DNA of 64,000 nt from Synechococcus sp. CCY 0621. Its GTDB lineage: Bacteria > Cyanobacteriota > Cyanobacteriia > PCC-6307 > Cyanobiaceae. The notes under the pieces were generated by a model. It saw nothing but the letters and a program-made list of their open reading frames with translations, made no database searches and was not told the DNA's origin. The stretch spans positions 1 through 64,000 of the forward strand of contig NZ_JAFKRH010000011.1 in the NCBI RefSeq assembly GCF_019038465.1, in the 5' to 3' direction. Made by a program: the position numbers and the translations under genes. Shown here one piece after another: positions 28,199 to 37,608 of the stretch. The stretch's first letter is position 1, and every line of letters starts with the position of its first letter.

Positions 28199-28830
28199 GG
28201 CTGCAGGCTACGGGCCAGGCCACTGCGCTGCCATTGCCGCTCCAGGCCCTCCCGGTCAAGGGGATCCAGCGGCGGCAGTTCCGCCAGCACCGGCACCCCG
28301 CCGATGGCGGCCAGGGTGCGGGGGTTGTCGGGGTGGGGCTCGCCGTTGAGCACCAGCCCGAGGACGGGGATCGAACGCCGCTTGAGGGCTTCCAGGGACA
28401 GCAGGGTGTGGTTGAGGGTGCCCAGGCCGCTGCGGGCCACCAGCAGCACCGGCAGGCCCCAGACGGCGATCTGATCGATCTGCAGCCAGTCGCGCCGCAG
28501 GGGCACCAGCAGCCCCCCCGCCGTCTCCACCACCAGGGGCCCGTCCCAGTCCGGCAGGACCAGCCGGGCCGGATCGATGCTGAGGCCATCCCGTTCGGCC
28601 GCCCAGTGGGGGGAAACGGGGGCCGTGAGGCGGTAAGCCTCTGGCCACAGCCGCTCCGGGGGCAGGTCGAGCAGCCGCTGCACCCGGCCGCTGTCGCCGC
28701 CGTCCTCCAGGCCGCTCTGGACCGGTTTCCAGTAATGGGCCCCCAGCCCCTGCACCAGCAGGGCGCTCACCACGGTCTTGCCCACGTCGGTGTCGGTGCC
28801 GCAGACCACCAGTTGCAGGGGGGGACTCAT
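28195..28830 (-). CDS. bioD: dethiobiotin synthetase
   Basis: BioD closes the ureido ring of dethiobiotin from DAPA, CO2 and ATP. The 211-aa product has the P-loop GTDTDVGKTVVSALL (about 11-25), WKPVQSG and the ETAGGLLVPL motif. The ATG overlaps the bioC stop (ATGA) and the gene ends within the start of the 51-aa ORF. Confidence 0.94.
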   Translation of the reverse strand: MSPPLQLVVCGTDTDVGKTVVSALLVQGLGAHYWKPVQSGLEDGGDSGRVQRLLDLPPERLWPEAYRLTAPVSPHWAAERDGLSIDPARLVLPDWDGPLVVETAGGLLVPLRRDWLQIDQIAVWGLPVLLVARSGLGTLNHTLLSLEALKRRSIPVLGLVLNGEPHPDNPRTLAAIGGVPVLAELPPLDPLDREGLERQWQRSGLARSLQP

Positions 28831-29609
28831 GGGGCGGGGACGTCAGGGTGGGTTCGGTGGCCGATCAGCAGCAGCACCTCCCAGGTGAGGGGCGTCTGCT
28901 GGGGCCAGTGGGCCAGAAGCCGGCGCAGGTCCCCGGCCGCCAGGGGCGGCCGCCGGTTGGCGTCGGCGCCGAGGTGCTTCAGGTGGCGCAGGGCGGCCAG
29001 CCCCCCCTGCCGCGGCCGGCTGAAGCGCAGCAGCCGGCTGTGGCGAGGGCGCAGGCCGGCGGCGGTGGCGGCGCGGAGCAGCCCGTCGGCCGTCGGCAGC
29101 TCCAGGGCTGTGCAGGGCACCCCGGCGGCGGCGGCGGCCCGGTGCCACTGGGGGAAGCTGCCGGCGGTGGGCACCGCCAGCACCAGCCAGCCGCCCGGGG
29201 CCAGGGCGCGGCACCAGTCGCCCAGCTGGCCGGCCGGATCGTCGAGCCACTGCAGCGCGAAATTCGAGGCCAGCAGGGCGGCCCCCTGCAAGGCTGAGGG
29301 CAGCCCGTCGTTGAGGTCCCACACCAGCTGGGGCTGCTGGGGGTTGCAGCGCAGCAGTTCGGAGCAGAGGTCGAGCTGCAGCAGCCCGTGGGCCGGCAGT
29401 GCCCGCGACAGCAGGCCACTGCCGGCCCCCAGGTCAGCGCGGGGCCCGGCGGGCAGGGGCAGAGTGCGGCAGAGGCGCCCCAGGCGGCAGGCCACAGCCC
29501 GCTGCAGGAGGGCCTGGGTCTCGTAGCCCGCCGCCTGGCGCCCAAAGTGATGGCGCACCCGGTCACTGAGGCCAGCCCTGGTGTCGGTCGCGGACAGCAG
29601 GCTGCTCAT
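28827..29609 (-). CDS. bioC: malonyl-ACP O-methyltransferase, BioC-like
   Basis: BioC methylates malonyl-ACP so fatty-acid synthase can build the pimeloyl chain. The 260-aa product starts at ATG 29609 (MSSLLSATDTRAGLSDRVR). It has the typical BioC opening VRHHFGRQAAGYETQALLQR, a SAM loop ADLGAGSGLLSRAL and SNFALQWLDDP, which is characteristic of BioC. Its position among bio genes supports the assignment. It overlaps its neighbours by 4 nt on both sides. Confidence 0.87.
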   Translation of the reverse strand: MSSLLSATDTRAGLSDRVRHHFGRQAAGYETQALLQRAVACRLGRLCRTLPLPAGPRADLGAGSGLLSRALPAHGLLQLDLCSELLRCNPQQPQLVWDLNDGLPSALQGAALLASNFALQWLDDPAGQLGDWCRALAPGGWLVLAVPTAGSFPQWHRAAAAAGVPCTALELPTADGLLRAATAAGLRPRHSRLLRFSRPRQGGLAALRHLKHLGADANRRPPLAAGDLRRLLAHWPQQTPLTWEVLLLIGHRTHPDVPAP

Positions 29610-30340
29610 GCCGCCTCCAGGCTCTGCAGCCACTCCAGCACCGGCGCCATCACCGGGCTGTCCAGCAGGCAGTGGCCGGCACCCGGCAGGCTCACCAGAT
29701 CAGCCTGGGGCAGCGCCTGCCGCAGCAGGGCGCGGGTCTGGGGAACCACGATGCGGTCGGCTTCGGCCTCCACGATCAGCACCCGGGCGTCGGTGGGGAA
29801 GCCCGCCGGCAGGCCTTTGCTGCGCTCCAGCAGGGCGAGATCGTGCCGCAGCCGCTCCCGGCCCGCCGCCCCCACCGGCTGGTCGGCAGGACCGGGCGGC
29901 AGCAGTTCGGGGGGATCGGGGCTGGCCGCTTCGGCCAGAAAGCGCCGCAGCAGGGTCTGGGCCCGCAGGGCTGCCTCGGCCTCGCTGGGACCCTCGGCCA
30001 GCTGGGCGGCCATGGCGGCCAGGGCGGCGCGCACCCGGCGGCCCTCCGCCCCCGAAGGCACGAAGCGGCCGAAGCCGGCCAGCAGCACGACGGCGTCGGC
30101 CCCGGCGAGCACCGCGGCGTCCAGCAGGTGGGGACCCATCGAATGACCGATCACCACCCGCTGGCCGGCTCCGTCCCAGCCGGGGTTGAGCGGGGTGCGG
30201 CAGCCATAGCCCCGCTCACCGCAGGCCCAGCGCCAGCCAAAAGGCGCGCTCACCTCCTGCCAGGCGTTCCAGTTGGCGCCATCGCCGGCCCAGCCGTGCA
30301 TGGCAATCACCTGGAGGCTGGCGGGAGCGCTGGAGGCCAT
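29606..30340 (-). CDS. bioK: pimeloyl-ACP methyl ester carboxylesterase, BioK/BioH-type
   Basis: This 244-aa alpha/beta hydrolase should remove the methyl group from pimeloyl-ACP methyl ester. It has VIAMHGWAGDGANW (oxyanion loop), GHSMGPHLL with the nucleophile Ser, EAEADRIV (Asp) and GAGHCLLDS (His). Synechococcus-type cyanobacteria are known to use BioK, a hydrolase unlike E. coli BioH, at this step; the symbol rests on that and on operon position, not on alignment. The start shares one base with the bioF stop (TGATG). Confidence 0.72.
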   Translation of the reverse strand: MASSAPASLQVIAMHGWAGDGANWNAWQEVSAPFGWRWACGERGYGCRTPLNPGWDGAGQRVVIGHSMGPHLLDAAVLAGADAVVLLAGFGRFVPSGAEGRRVRAALAAMAAQLAEGPSEAEAALRAQTLLRRFLAEAASPDPPELLPPGPADQPVGAAGRERLRHDLALLERSKGLPAGFPTDARVLIVEAEADRIVVPQTRALLRQALPQADLVSLPGAGHCLLDSPVMAPVLEWLQSLEAA

Positions 30341-31566
30341 CAAGGGGTGAGGGGAGACGGGGCCGGGCCGAGGGCCCCGATCAGGCGAGGCAGGGTTCCG
30401 CGGGGAAGATCCTGGCGCAGCACCAACCGCAGCCGGGCCGTCCCGGCCGGCACCGTGGGGGGGCGGATCGCCACCGCCAGCAGGCCGGCGGCCTCGAGGC
30501 GCTCCTGCAGGGCCAGGGCGGCCCCGTCGTCCCCTACCAGCAACGGCAGCACGGGCCCGTGGCCGGCGGGCCGCGGCCAGCCCGCCGCCGCCAGCGCCTG
30601 CCGCCAGTGGTGCGCCCGCGCCAGCAGCTCCGTGGCGATCTGGGGCTGGGCCTCGATCTGCCGCAGGGCCGCCAGGGCCCCGGCCGCCAGGGGCGGCGCC
30701 AGGGCCGTGGTGTAGCGGAAGGCACCGCTGGCCTGCAGCAGATAGTCGCCCAGCAGCGCGTCGCCGGCGAGGAAGGCGCCACCGCTGCCGAAGGCCTTGC
30801 CGAAGGTGCCGCTGACCAGGTGCACCCCCTCCAGGCCATGGGCCAGGCCGCGGCCGCCGGGCCCCAGCACCCCCAGGGCATGGGCCTCGTCGAGCAGCAG
30901 CAGGGCCCCGTGGCGCCGGCACAGGGCAGCCAGGCCCGGCACGTCGGGACTGGTGCCCTCCATGCTGAACAGGCTTTCGCTGAGCACCAGCCGGGTCTGG
31001 TCGGGTTGGCTGGAGCGGGCCTGGGCCAGCCGCCGCTCCAGGTCCTCCAGGTCGTTGTGGGCGAAGCGCACCAGCCGCGCCCCGCTGGCGCGCACCCCGG
31101 CCAGCAGCGAGTGATGCACGTGGCGGTCGGCGCACACCAGGGCACCCCGATCGGCCAGGGCCGTGACCGCCGCCAGGTTGGCCTGGAAGCCACTGGGGAA
31201 CAGCAGCACCCGCTCCCGGCCCAGCCAGGCGCCCAGGGCGGCCTCCAGCTGCAGATGCACCGGCCGGGTGCCGGTGACCAGCCGCGAAGCGCCGGCCCCC
31301 AGGCCACTACGTTCGAGTTCGGCCCGGGCCGCGGCGATCACACCGGGATGGCGACTCAGGCCCAGGTAGTCGTTGCTGGCCAGATCCAGCAGCGGCAGCG
31401 GCAAGCCATCGCCTGGTGCCGCCCCGGCCTCCCTGGTCTCCTCCTGCAGGGCGATGCCATCGGTGGGGCGGAAACTGCGCAGCCGCCGCCAACGTTGCTG
31501 CTGCAGGGCGGCCAGCCCGTCATGGAGCCGCTGCCGCCAGGGGGGCCTCAGGCCGTCGGCATCCAA
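30340..31566 (-). CDS. bioF: 8-amino-7-oxononanoate synthase
   Basis: BioF condenses pimeloyl-ACP with L-alanine to give KAPA (PLP-dependent). The 408-aa product shows DLASNDYLGLSRHP, GAGASRLVTGT, LLLDEAHALGVLGPGGRG and the PLP-lysine segment SGTFGKAFGSGG. The reading frame opens with TTG at 31566; no in-frame ATG or GTG precedes conserved sequence. A TAGGGT box at 31599-31594 is a plausible -10 for the whole biotin operon. Confidence 0.93.
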   Translation of the reverse strand: MDADGLRPPWRQRLHDGLAALQQQRWRRLRSFRPTDGIALQEETREAGAAPGDGLPLPLLDLASNDYLGLSRHPGVIAAARAELERSGLGAGASRLVTGTRPVHLQLEAALGAWLGRERVLLFPSGFQANLAAVTALADRGALVCADRHVHHSLLAGVRASGARLVRFAHNDLEDLERRLAQARSSQPDQTRLVLSESLFSMEGTSPDVPGLAALCRRHGALLLLDEAHALGVLGPGGRGLAHGLEGVHLVSGTFGKAFGSGGAFLAGDALLGDYLLQASGAFRYTTALAPPLAAGALAALRQIEAQPQIATELLARAHHWRQALAAAGWPRPAGHGPVLPLLVGDDGAALALQERLEAAGLLAVAIRPPTVPAGTARLRLVLRQDLPRGTLPRLIGALGPAPSPLTP

Positions 31567-31593
31567 GGGATGAACCCGAACACGGGTGGCAAA

Positions 31594-31599
31594 ACCCTA
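31594..31599 (-). promoter_or_regulatory. putative -10 box for the biotin operon
   Basis: TAGGGT on the minus strand, 27 nt before the bioF TTG. No BirA-type operator was recognised. Confidence 0.3.
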
Positions 31600-31626
31600 A
31601 GGGGGCGGCAGGTCACGTCCAGCCCA

Positions 31627-31632
31627 TAGGAT
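31627..31632 (+). promoter_or_regulatory. putative -10 box for the helicase gene
   Basis: TAGGAT ends only 6 nt before the ATG at 31639, implying either a leaderless mRNA or a true start further downstream. Confidence 0.3.
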
Positions 31633-31638
31633 TCGCTG

Positions 31639-34485
31639 ATGCTCGACCGCCCTGACGTTGGCAGCACCACCCGCGTCGACGGGGCCAGCGACGGCGCGAT
31701 CGGCAGCGACGTGACCGGCAGCAACAGGGCCGTGAACAACCCTGTCCCGCCCGTGCAGGAGCTGTTCCCCTTCCCCCTGGATGATTTCCAGCTGGAGGCG
31801 ATCGATTCGCTCAACCAGGGCCACTCGGTGGTGGTGAGTGCCCCCACCGGCTCCGGCAAGACCCTGGTGGGCGAGTACGCCATCCACCGGGCCCTGGCCC
31901 ATGGCCAGAAGGTTTTTTACACCACTCCCCTCAAGGCGCTCTCCAACCAGAAGCTGCGCGATTTCCGCCACCAGTTCGGCCACGAGAAGGTGGGCCTGCT
32001 CACCGGCGATCTGAGCCTGAATCGGGAGGCCCAGGTGGTGGTGATGACCACCGAGATCTTCCGCAACATGCTCTATGCGGAGATCGACCATGCCGACGAC
32101 GATCCCCTGGCCGATGTGGAGGCCGTGGTGCTCGATGAGTGCCACTACATGAACGACACCCAGCGCGGCACCGTCTGGGAGGAATCGATCATCCACTGCC
32201 CGACGCGGGTGCAGCTGGTGGCCCTCTCGGCCACGGTGGCGAATGCCGGCCAACTCACCGACTGGATCGAGCGGGTGCATGGCCCCACCCGCCTGATCCA
32301 CAGCGACTTCCGCCCCGTTCCCCTGGCCTTCAGCTTCTGCAGCGCCAAGGGCCTGCACCCGCTGCTCAACGACGAGGGCACCGGCCTGCATCCGAATTGC
32401 AAGGTCTGGCGCCCTCCAAAATCCACCCGCCGCAAGGGACCGAAGGAACCGCGGCCGCCCCAGCCGGAGGCGCCGCCGATCGGCTTCGTCGTGGCCCAGA
32501 TGGCGGAGCGCGAGATGCTGCCGGCCATTTATTTCATTTTCAGCCGCCGCAACTGCGACCGCTCCGTCCGCGACCTGGCCAAGGTGTGCCTCGTCAACGC
32601 CGAAGAACAGGCGCGGATCCGCACGCGGCTGGACGCCTTCATGGCGGTGACCCCCGAGGCGGTGCGGGAGGGCGGCCATGCTGATGCCCTGTTGCGGGGC
32701 ATCGCCGCCCACCACGCCGGCGTGCTGCCGGCCTGGAAGGAACTGATCGAGGAGCTGTTCCAGCAGGGGCTGATCAAGGTGGTGTTTGCCACCGAGACCC
32801 TGGCCGCGGGCATCAACATGCCGGCGCGCACCACCGTGATCTCGGCCCTCTCCAAGCGCACCGAGCGGGGCCACCGTCCCCTGATGGGCAGCGAGTTCCT
32901 GCAGATGGCGGGCCGCGCCGGCCGCCGCGGCCTGGATACGCAGGGCTACGTGGTGACGGTGCAGAGCCGGTTCGAAGGGGTGCGGGAGGCAGGCGCCCTG
33001 GCCACCAGCCCGGCCGATCCCCTGGTGAGCCAGTTCACCCCCAGCTACGGCATGGTGCTCAACCTGCTGCAGCGCTACGACCTGGCCAAGGCCCGGGAGC
33101 TGGTGGAGCGCAGCTTCGGCCGCTACCTGGCGGGGCTGGATCTGGCCGAGGACGAATCCCGCATCGCCGAGCTGATGGCCCAGCTGGCCAGCCTGGAATC
33201 GAGTGGCGGCGAGGTGCCCTGGGACGACTTCGAGGACTATGAAAAGGTGCGCAGCCGCCTGCGGGAGGAGCGCCGCCTGCACCGGATCCTGCAGCAGCAG
33301 GCCGAGGAGACGCTGGCCCACGAGCTCACCCTGGCCCTGCAGTTCGCCAGCGAGGGAACGCTGGTGAGCGTCAAGGCGCCGGCCCTGCGCAGCCGGGTCA
33401 CCCCGGCGGTGATCGTGGCCAAGGTGCCTGGATCCGGCCAGTTCCCGCTGCTGCTCTGCCTCACCGACGAGAACGTCTGGATCCTGCTGCCCTGCCACGC
33501 GGTGGTGACGCTGCACGCCGAGCTCAGCTGCCTGCAGGTGAACCAGCTCGAGCCGCCGGAGCTGCACCACGCCAACGAGCTGCGCCACGGCGACAACGCC
33601 AGCGGCGGCCTGGCCCTGGCGGTGTCCTCGATGGCCCGCCGCCACGACATGCACACCCCCCGCTACGACCTGGCCGGGGAGGTGCAGCAGCAGGGCCAGC
33701 TGGTGCAGCAGCTGGAGCAGGAGCTGGAGGCCCACCCCGCCCACCGCTGGGGCGACCGCAAGCACCTCAAGAAGCATCGCCGCCGCATGGAGGAACTGGA
33801 GGAGGAGATCGGCGAACGCCAGCGGCTGCTGCACCACCGGGCCAACCGCCACTGGGAGACCTTTCTCTCGTTGATCGACATCCTGCGTTTCTTCGGCGCC
33901 CTGGATGGCGAGGAGGGGCTGGAGCCCACCGAGGTGGGCCGCACCGTGGCAGCCCTGCGGGGCGACAACGAGCTCTGGCTGGGGCTGGCCCTGATGAGCG
34001 GCCACCTCGATGGCCTGGATCCGGCCGAACTGGCGGCGGTGCTCGAGGCCATCTCCACCGAGGTGAACCGGCCCGATCTCTGGTGCGGCTATCCGCCGCC
34101 ACCGGCCTCCGAGGAGGCGCTCCACGACCTGCGCGGCCTGCGGCGGGAGTTGCAGCGCCAGCAGGAGCGGGCTTCGGTGGTGGTGCCGGTGTGGTGGGAG
34201 CCGGAACTCACCGGCCTGGTCCACGCCTGGGCCCGGGGCGCCAGCTGGAACGACGTGATCGCCAACACCTCCCTCGATGAGGGGGATGTGGTGCGGATCC
34301 TGCGCCGCACCGTCGATCTGCTGGCCCAGGTGCCCTACTGCGAGGCGATCAGCGAGCAGCTGCGCCGCAACTCACGCCTGGCGCTCAAGAGCATCAACCG
34401 CTTCCCGGTCTGCGAGATCGAGGATCTGCTGGCCAGCGGCAACGGCAAGCTGGATCCAGCTACAGAGAGGCCGCCTGCCGGTTAG
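31639..34485 (+). CDS. Ski2/Mtr4-like superfamily II RNA helicase
   Basis: This large 948-aa helicase has FQLEAIDSLNQGHSVVVSAPTGSGKT (Q and Walker A region; the P-loop is APTGSGKT), VLDECHYMND (DECH box), ALSATV (motif III), FATETLAAGINMPA and QMAGRAGRRG (motif VI). The C-terminal part contains a DSHCT-type domain. Such proteins unwind RNA; bacterial homologues are little studied. The first 37 or so residues are poorly conserved in appearance, and in-frame GTGs at 31711 or 31732 are alternative starts. It converges on purB. Confidence 0.9.
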   Translation: MLDRPDVGSTTRVDGASDGAIGSDVTGSNRAVNNPVPPVQELFPFPLDDFQLEAIDSLNQGHSVVVSAPTGSGKTLVGEYAIHRALAHGQKVFYTTPLKALSNQKLRDFRHQFGHEKVGLLTGDLSLNREAQVVVMTTEIFRNMLYAEIDHADDDPLADVEAVVLDECHYMNDTQRGTVWEESIIHCPTRVQLVALSATVANAGQLTDWIERVHGPTRLIHSDFRPVPLAFSFCSAKGLHPLLNDEGTGLHPNCKVWRPPKSTRRKGPKEPRPPQPEAPPIGFVVAQMAEREMLPAIYFIFSRRNCDRSVRDLAKVCLVNAEEQARIRTRLDAFMAVTPEAVREGGHADALLRGIAAHHAGVLPAWKELIEELFQQGLIKVVFATETLAAGINMPARTTVISALSKRTERGHRPLMGSEFLQMAGRAGRRGLDTQGYVVTVQSRFEGVREAGALATSPADPLVSQFTPSYGMVLNLLQRYDLAKARELVERSFGRYLAGLDLAEDESRIAELMAQLASLESSGGEVPWDDFEDYEKVRSRLREERRLHRILQQQAEETLAHELTLALQFASEGTLVSVKAPALRSRVTPAVIVAKVPGSGQFPLLLCLTDENVWILLPCHAVVTLHAELSCLQVNQLEPPELHHANELRHGDNASGGLALAVSSMARRHDMHTPRYDLAGEVQQQGQLVQQLEQELEAHPAHRWGDRKHLKKHRRRMEELEEEIGERQRLLHHRANRHWETFLSLIDILRFFGALDGEEGLEPTEVGRTVAALRGDNELWLGLALMSGHLDGLDPAELAAVLEAISTEVNRPDLWCGYPPPPASEEALHDLRGLRRELQRQQERASVVVPVWWEPELTGLVHAWARGASWNDVIANTSLDEGDVVRILRRTVDLLAQVPYCEAISEQLRRNSRLALKSINRFPVCEIEDLLASGNGKLDPATERPPAG

Positions 34486-34494
34486 AGGGCGGCC
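34469..34494. terminator. stem-loop between helicase and purB 3' ends
   Basis: GGCCGCC (34469-34475) pairs with GGCGGCC (34488-34494) across a 12-nt loop containing the helicase stop codon. There is no U-tract, so a terminator role is uncertain. Confidence 0.35.
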
Positions 34495-34501
34495 GCCTTC
34501 C

Positions 34502-35797
34502 TCAGATTCCCAGCCGCTCCCAGATCACAGCCAGATTCGCCCGGTGCAGGTCGGTGGCGAAGCAGGCCTCCAGCTGATCGGGGCCCAGGTGGCTGGTCAC
34601 CACAGGATCGCCCGCCAGGTTGGCGCGGAAGTCGCCCCCTTCGCTGTTCCAGGCGGCGTGGGCGTGGCGCTGCACGATCCGGTAGGCCTCCTCCCGGCTC
34701 AGCCCCGCCTCCACCAGGGCCAGCAGCACCCGCTGGCTGAACACGACGCCGCCATACAGGTTCATGTTGCGGGCCATGTTCTCGGGGTAGACCCCCAGCC
34801 CCTGCACCACGGCGGTCATCTCCCGCAGCATGAAATGCAGGGTGACCGAGCAGTCGGGCAGCATCATCCGCTCCACCGAGCTGTGGCTGATGTCGCGTTC
34901 GTGCCAGAGGGCCACATTCTCCAGGGCCGCCACGGTGTAACTGCGCAGCACCCGGGCCAGGCCGCTGATGCGTTCGCTGCGGATCGGGTTGCGCTTGTGG
35001 GGCATGGCCGAGCTGCCCTTCTGCCCCTTGGCGAAGTTCTCCTCCACCTCCAGCACATCGGAGCGCTGCAGGTTGCGGATCTCGGTGGAAAAGCGCTCCA
35101 GGGAGGCGCCCACCAGGGCCAGGGTCTGGACGTACTCCGCATGGCGGTCGCGGCCGATCACCTGGGTGCTGGCGGTGTCGGGCTCCAGGCCCAGCAGCCG
35201 GCAGGTGATCGCCTCCACCTCGGGGTCGGTGTTGGCGTAGGTGCCCATGGCGCCGCTGATCTGGCCAACGGCCACCACCCGCTCGAGCCGCTCCAGCCGC
35301 TCGCGGTTGCGCTCGGTTTCCGCCAGCCAGCCGGCCACCTTGAAGCCGAAGGTGATCGGCTCGCCGTGGATGGCGTGGGAGCGGCCGATCATCACCGTGT
35401 CCTTGTGGGCCCGGGCCAGCTCCCGCAGGGCGTCGGCGAGGCCATCGAGCTCGGTGCGCAGTAGGGCCACCGAGGCCTTGAGCTGCAGGGCCAGGCCGGT
35501 GTCCAGCACGTCGGAACTGGTCATGCCCACATGGATGTACCGGCCCGCATCACCGACGTGCTCGTTGACGTTGGTGAGGAAGGCGATGACGTCGTGGCGC
35601 ACTTCCGCCTCGATCTCCAGGATGCGGGGCACCTCGAACGCGGCCTTCTCGCGGATGGCGGCCATCGCCTCGGCCGGCACCCGGCCCAGCTCGGCGTTGG
35701 CCTGGCAGGCGGCGATCTCCACCTCGAGCCAGCTGCGGAACTTGGCTTCCTCGCTCCAGAGGTCGCCCATCTCCGGGAGGGTGTAACGCTCGATCAA
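34502..35797 (-). CDS. purB: adenylosuccinate lyase
   Basis: PurB acts twice in purine synthesis, releasing fumarate from SAICAR and from adenylosuccinate. The 431-aa product begins IERYTLPEMG after a TTG start. It has TSSDVLDTGLALQL, RSHAIHGEPITFG and the superfamily signature GSSAMPHKRNPI (about 260). The TTG at 35797 is supported because conserved PurB sequence starts at the next codon. Confidence 0.96.
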   Translation of the reverse strand: MIERYTLPEMGDLWSEEAKFRSWLEVEIAACQANAELGRVPAEAMAAIREKAAFEVPRILEIEAEVRHDVIAFLTNVNEHVGDAGRYIHVGMTSSDVLDTGLALQLKASVALLRTELDGLADALRELARAHKDTVMIGRSHAIHGEPITFGFKVAGWLAETERNRERLERLERVVAVGQISGAMGTYANTDPEVEAITCRLLGLEPDTASTQVIGRDRHAEYVQTLALVGASLERFSTEIRNLQRSDVLEVEENFAKGQKGSSAMPHKRNPIRSERISGLARVLRSYTVAALENVALWHERDISHSSVERMMLPDCSVTLHFMLREMTAVVQGLGVYPENMARNMNLYGGVVFSQRVLLALVEAGLSREEAYRIVQRHAHAAWNSEGGDFRANLAGDPVVTSHLGPDQLEACFATDLHRANLAVIWERLGI

Positions 35798-35849
35798 GGG
35801 CCGGGCGGTGGCGAAGGATCCCCCAACCTATCGAGCCGCCCCCTCCGGC

Positions 35850-36044
35850 TCAGGCGGCGGCGGTGAGGCGGCGGTAGGGGAGCTCCAGGTGCACCATCGA
35901 CCCCCAGGCCTGTTGGCGCACCCAGCAGCGGGTGCCGCGGCGGCGGATCAGCTGGAAGGGGGGCAGATCCTCCGGATGGTCCCGCAGCCTCACGAAGCTT
36001 CCGGGGTGGAGCAGCTCCACCACGTTGGATCCGGGGGCAGCCAT
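35850..36044 (-). CDS. small conserved-looking protein, unknown
   Basis: This 64-aa soluble protein (MAAPGSNVVELLHPGSFVRL, then a Trp/Arg-rich half ending PYRRLTAAA) resembles small SH3-like beta-barrel proteins seen in cyanobacterial genomes, but I could not name a family. The ATG at 36044 is chosen; an upstream extension of 10 codons is possible. It is on the purB strand, 52 nt upstream of purB. Confidence 0.6.
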   Translation of the reverse strand: MAAPGSNVVELLHPGSFVRLRDHPEDLPPFQLIRRRGTRCWVRQQAWGSMVHLELPYRRLTAAA

Positions 36045-36185
36045 GGGATGAAACCGGGGGAAGACTGGAGCCATCCTGCGACTGTTCCGCGTTGAACCCT
36101 CCGGTCATCGGTTTTTGTTCGGTTTGGGTGGCAGTTCGATGACAACATGCCGGTGGAGCGGCAGCACCCATGGCCGAAACGCAGC

Positions 36186-37016
36186 ATGCCCCGTAAGGAA
36201 CGGCTCGATCGCCGCCTGGTGGATCTGGGGCTGGTCGCCAGCCGCCAGCAGGCCCAGCAGCTGATCCGGGCGGGCCGGGTGCGCGGTGGCGGCGAGGTGC
36301 TCGACAAGCCCGGCACCGAGGTGGCCGACTCCCTGGTGCTGGAGGTGGAGCAGCCGCCCCGGTTTGTCTCCCGGGGGGGCGAGAAGCTGGAGGGGGCCCT
36401 GGCGGCCCTGCCGATCCAGGTGGAAGGCCGGGTGTGCCTCGACGGTGGCATCTCCACCGGCGGCTTCAGCGACTGCCTGCTGCAGCACGGGGCCGTGCGG
36501 GTGTACGGGATCGATGTGGGCTACGGCCAGACGGCCTGGAGCCTGCGCACGGATGAACGGGTGGTGCTGCGGGAGCGCACCAACCTGCGCCACCTCACTC
36601 CGGAGGCCCTCTATGGCGAAGCGGACCCGTGGCCCGACCTGGCCGTCGCCGACGTGTCGTTCATTTCCCTCACCCGGGTGCTGCCGGCCCTGCGGGCCCT
36701 GCTGCTGCAGAGCGGCGAAGCGCTGCTGCTGGTCAAGCCCCAGTTCGAGGTGGGCCGCCAGCGGGTGGGCAAGGGTGGGGTGGTGCGGGATCCGGCCGCC
36801 CATGCCGATGCCATCGCCACCGTGATCGCGGCGGCCAGGGAGCTGGCCTGGCATCCGGCGGGACTGGTGGCCTCACCCCTGACCGGGCCGGCCGGCAACC
36901 ATGAATATCTGCTGTGGCTGGTCCCGCCCGGGGCAAGTGGCGAAGCTCCTGCCGACGGCACGGACTGGTCGGGCAGGATCGCAGCCCTGGTGAAGGACAC
37001 CCTGGCCGAGGGCTGA
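36186..37016 (+). CDS. tlyA: TlyA-family rRNA methyltransferase
   Basis: This 276-aa protein combines an S4 RNA-binding domain at about 5-60 (RLDRRLVDLGLVASRQQAQQ, IRAGRVRGGGEV) with an FtsJ-like methyltransferase domain (CLDGGISTGGFSDCLLQHGA, DVSFISLTRVLPAL, LVKPQFEVG). TlyA proteins 2'-O-methylate rRNA, and some act as hemolysins by name only. In the usual motif the loop reads DxGxSTGGFT; here it is GGISTGGFS. The ATG at 36186 places the S4 domain at the N terminus. Confidence 0.92.
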   Translation: MPRKERLDRRLVDLGLVASRQQAQQLIRAGRVRGGGEVLDKPGTEVADSLVLEVEQPPRFVSRGGEKLEGALAALPIQVEGRVCLDGGISTGGFSDCLLQHGAVRVYGIDVGYGQTAWSLRTDERVVLRERTNLRHLTPEALYGEADPWPDLAVADVSFISLTRVLPALRALLLQSGEALLLVKPQFEVGRQRVGKGGVVRDPAAHADAIATVIAAARELAWHPAGLVASPLTGPAGNHEYLLWLVPPGASGEAPADGTDWSGRIAALVKDTLAEG

Positions 37017-37054
37017 GGGGCCCACGGCCAGGGTCAGGTCGGCAGGAGCGGTGC

Positions 37055-37505
<451 letters not shown>

Positions 37506-37574
37506 GTGAACTCCGGGCTGCTGACGGGCGGGCCGGAGCGCCGCAGGGGGCTCGGCGCCATCCGTCAGCTCCTG

Positions 37575-37580
37575 TACGGT
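37575..37580 (+). promoter_or_regulatory. putative -10 box for queF
   Basis: TACGGT (TAN3T pattern) lies 28 nt before the queF ATG. Confidence 0.3.
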
Positions 37581-37608
37581 CAAAATCCGTTTCCCTGTCC
37601 CCCTGACC

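Noticed and set aside
31597-34224. 875-aa open frame antisense to the helicase
   Set aside because: It is antisense to clear helicase motifs and shows only low-complexity His/Gln/Leu content.
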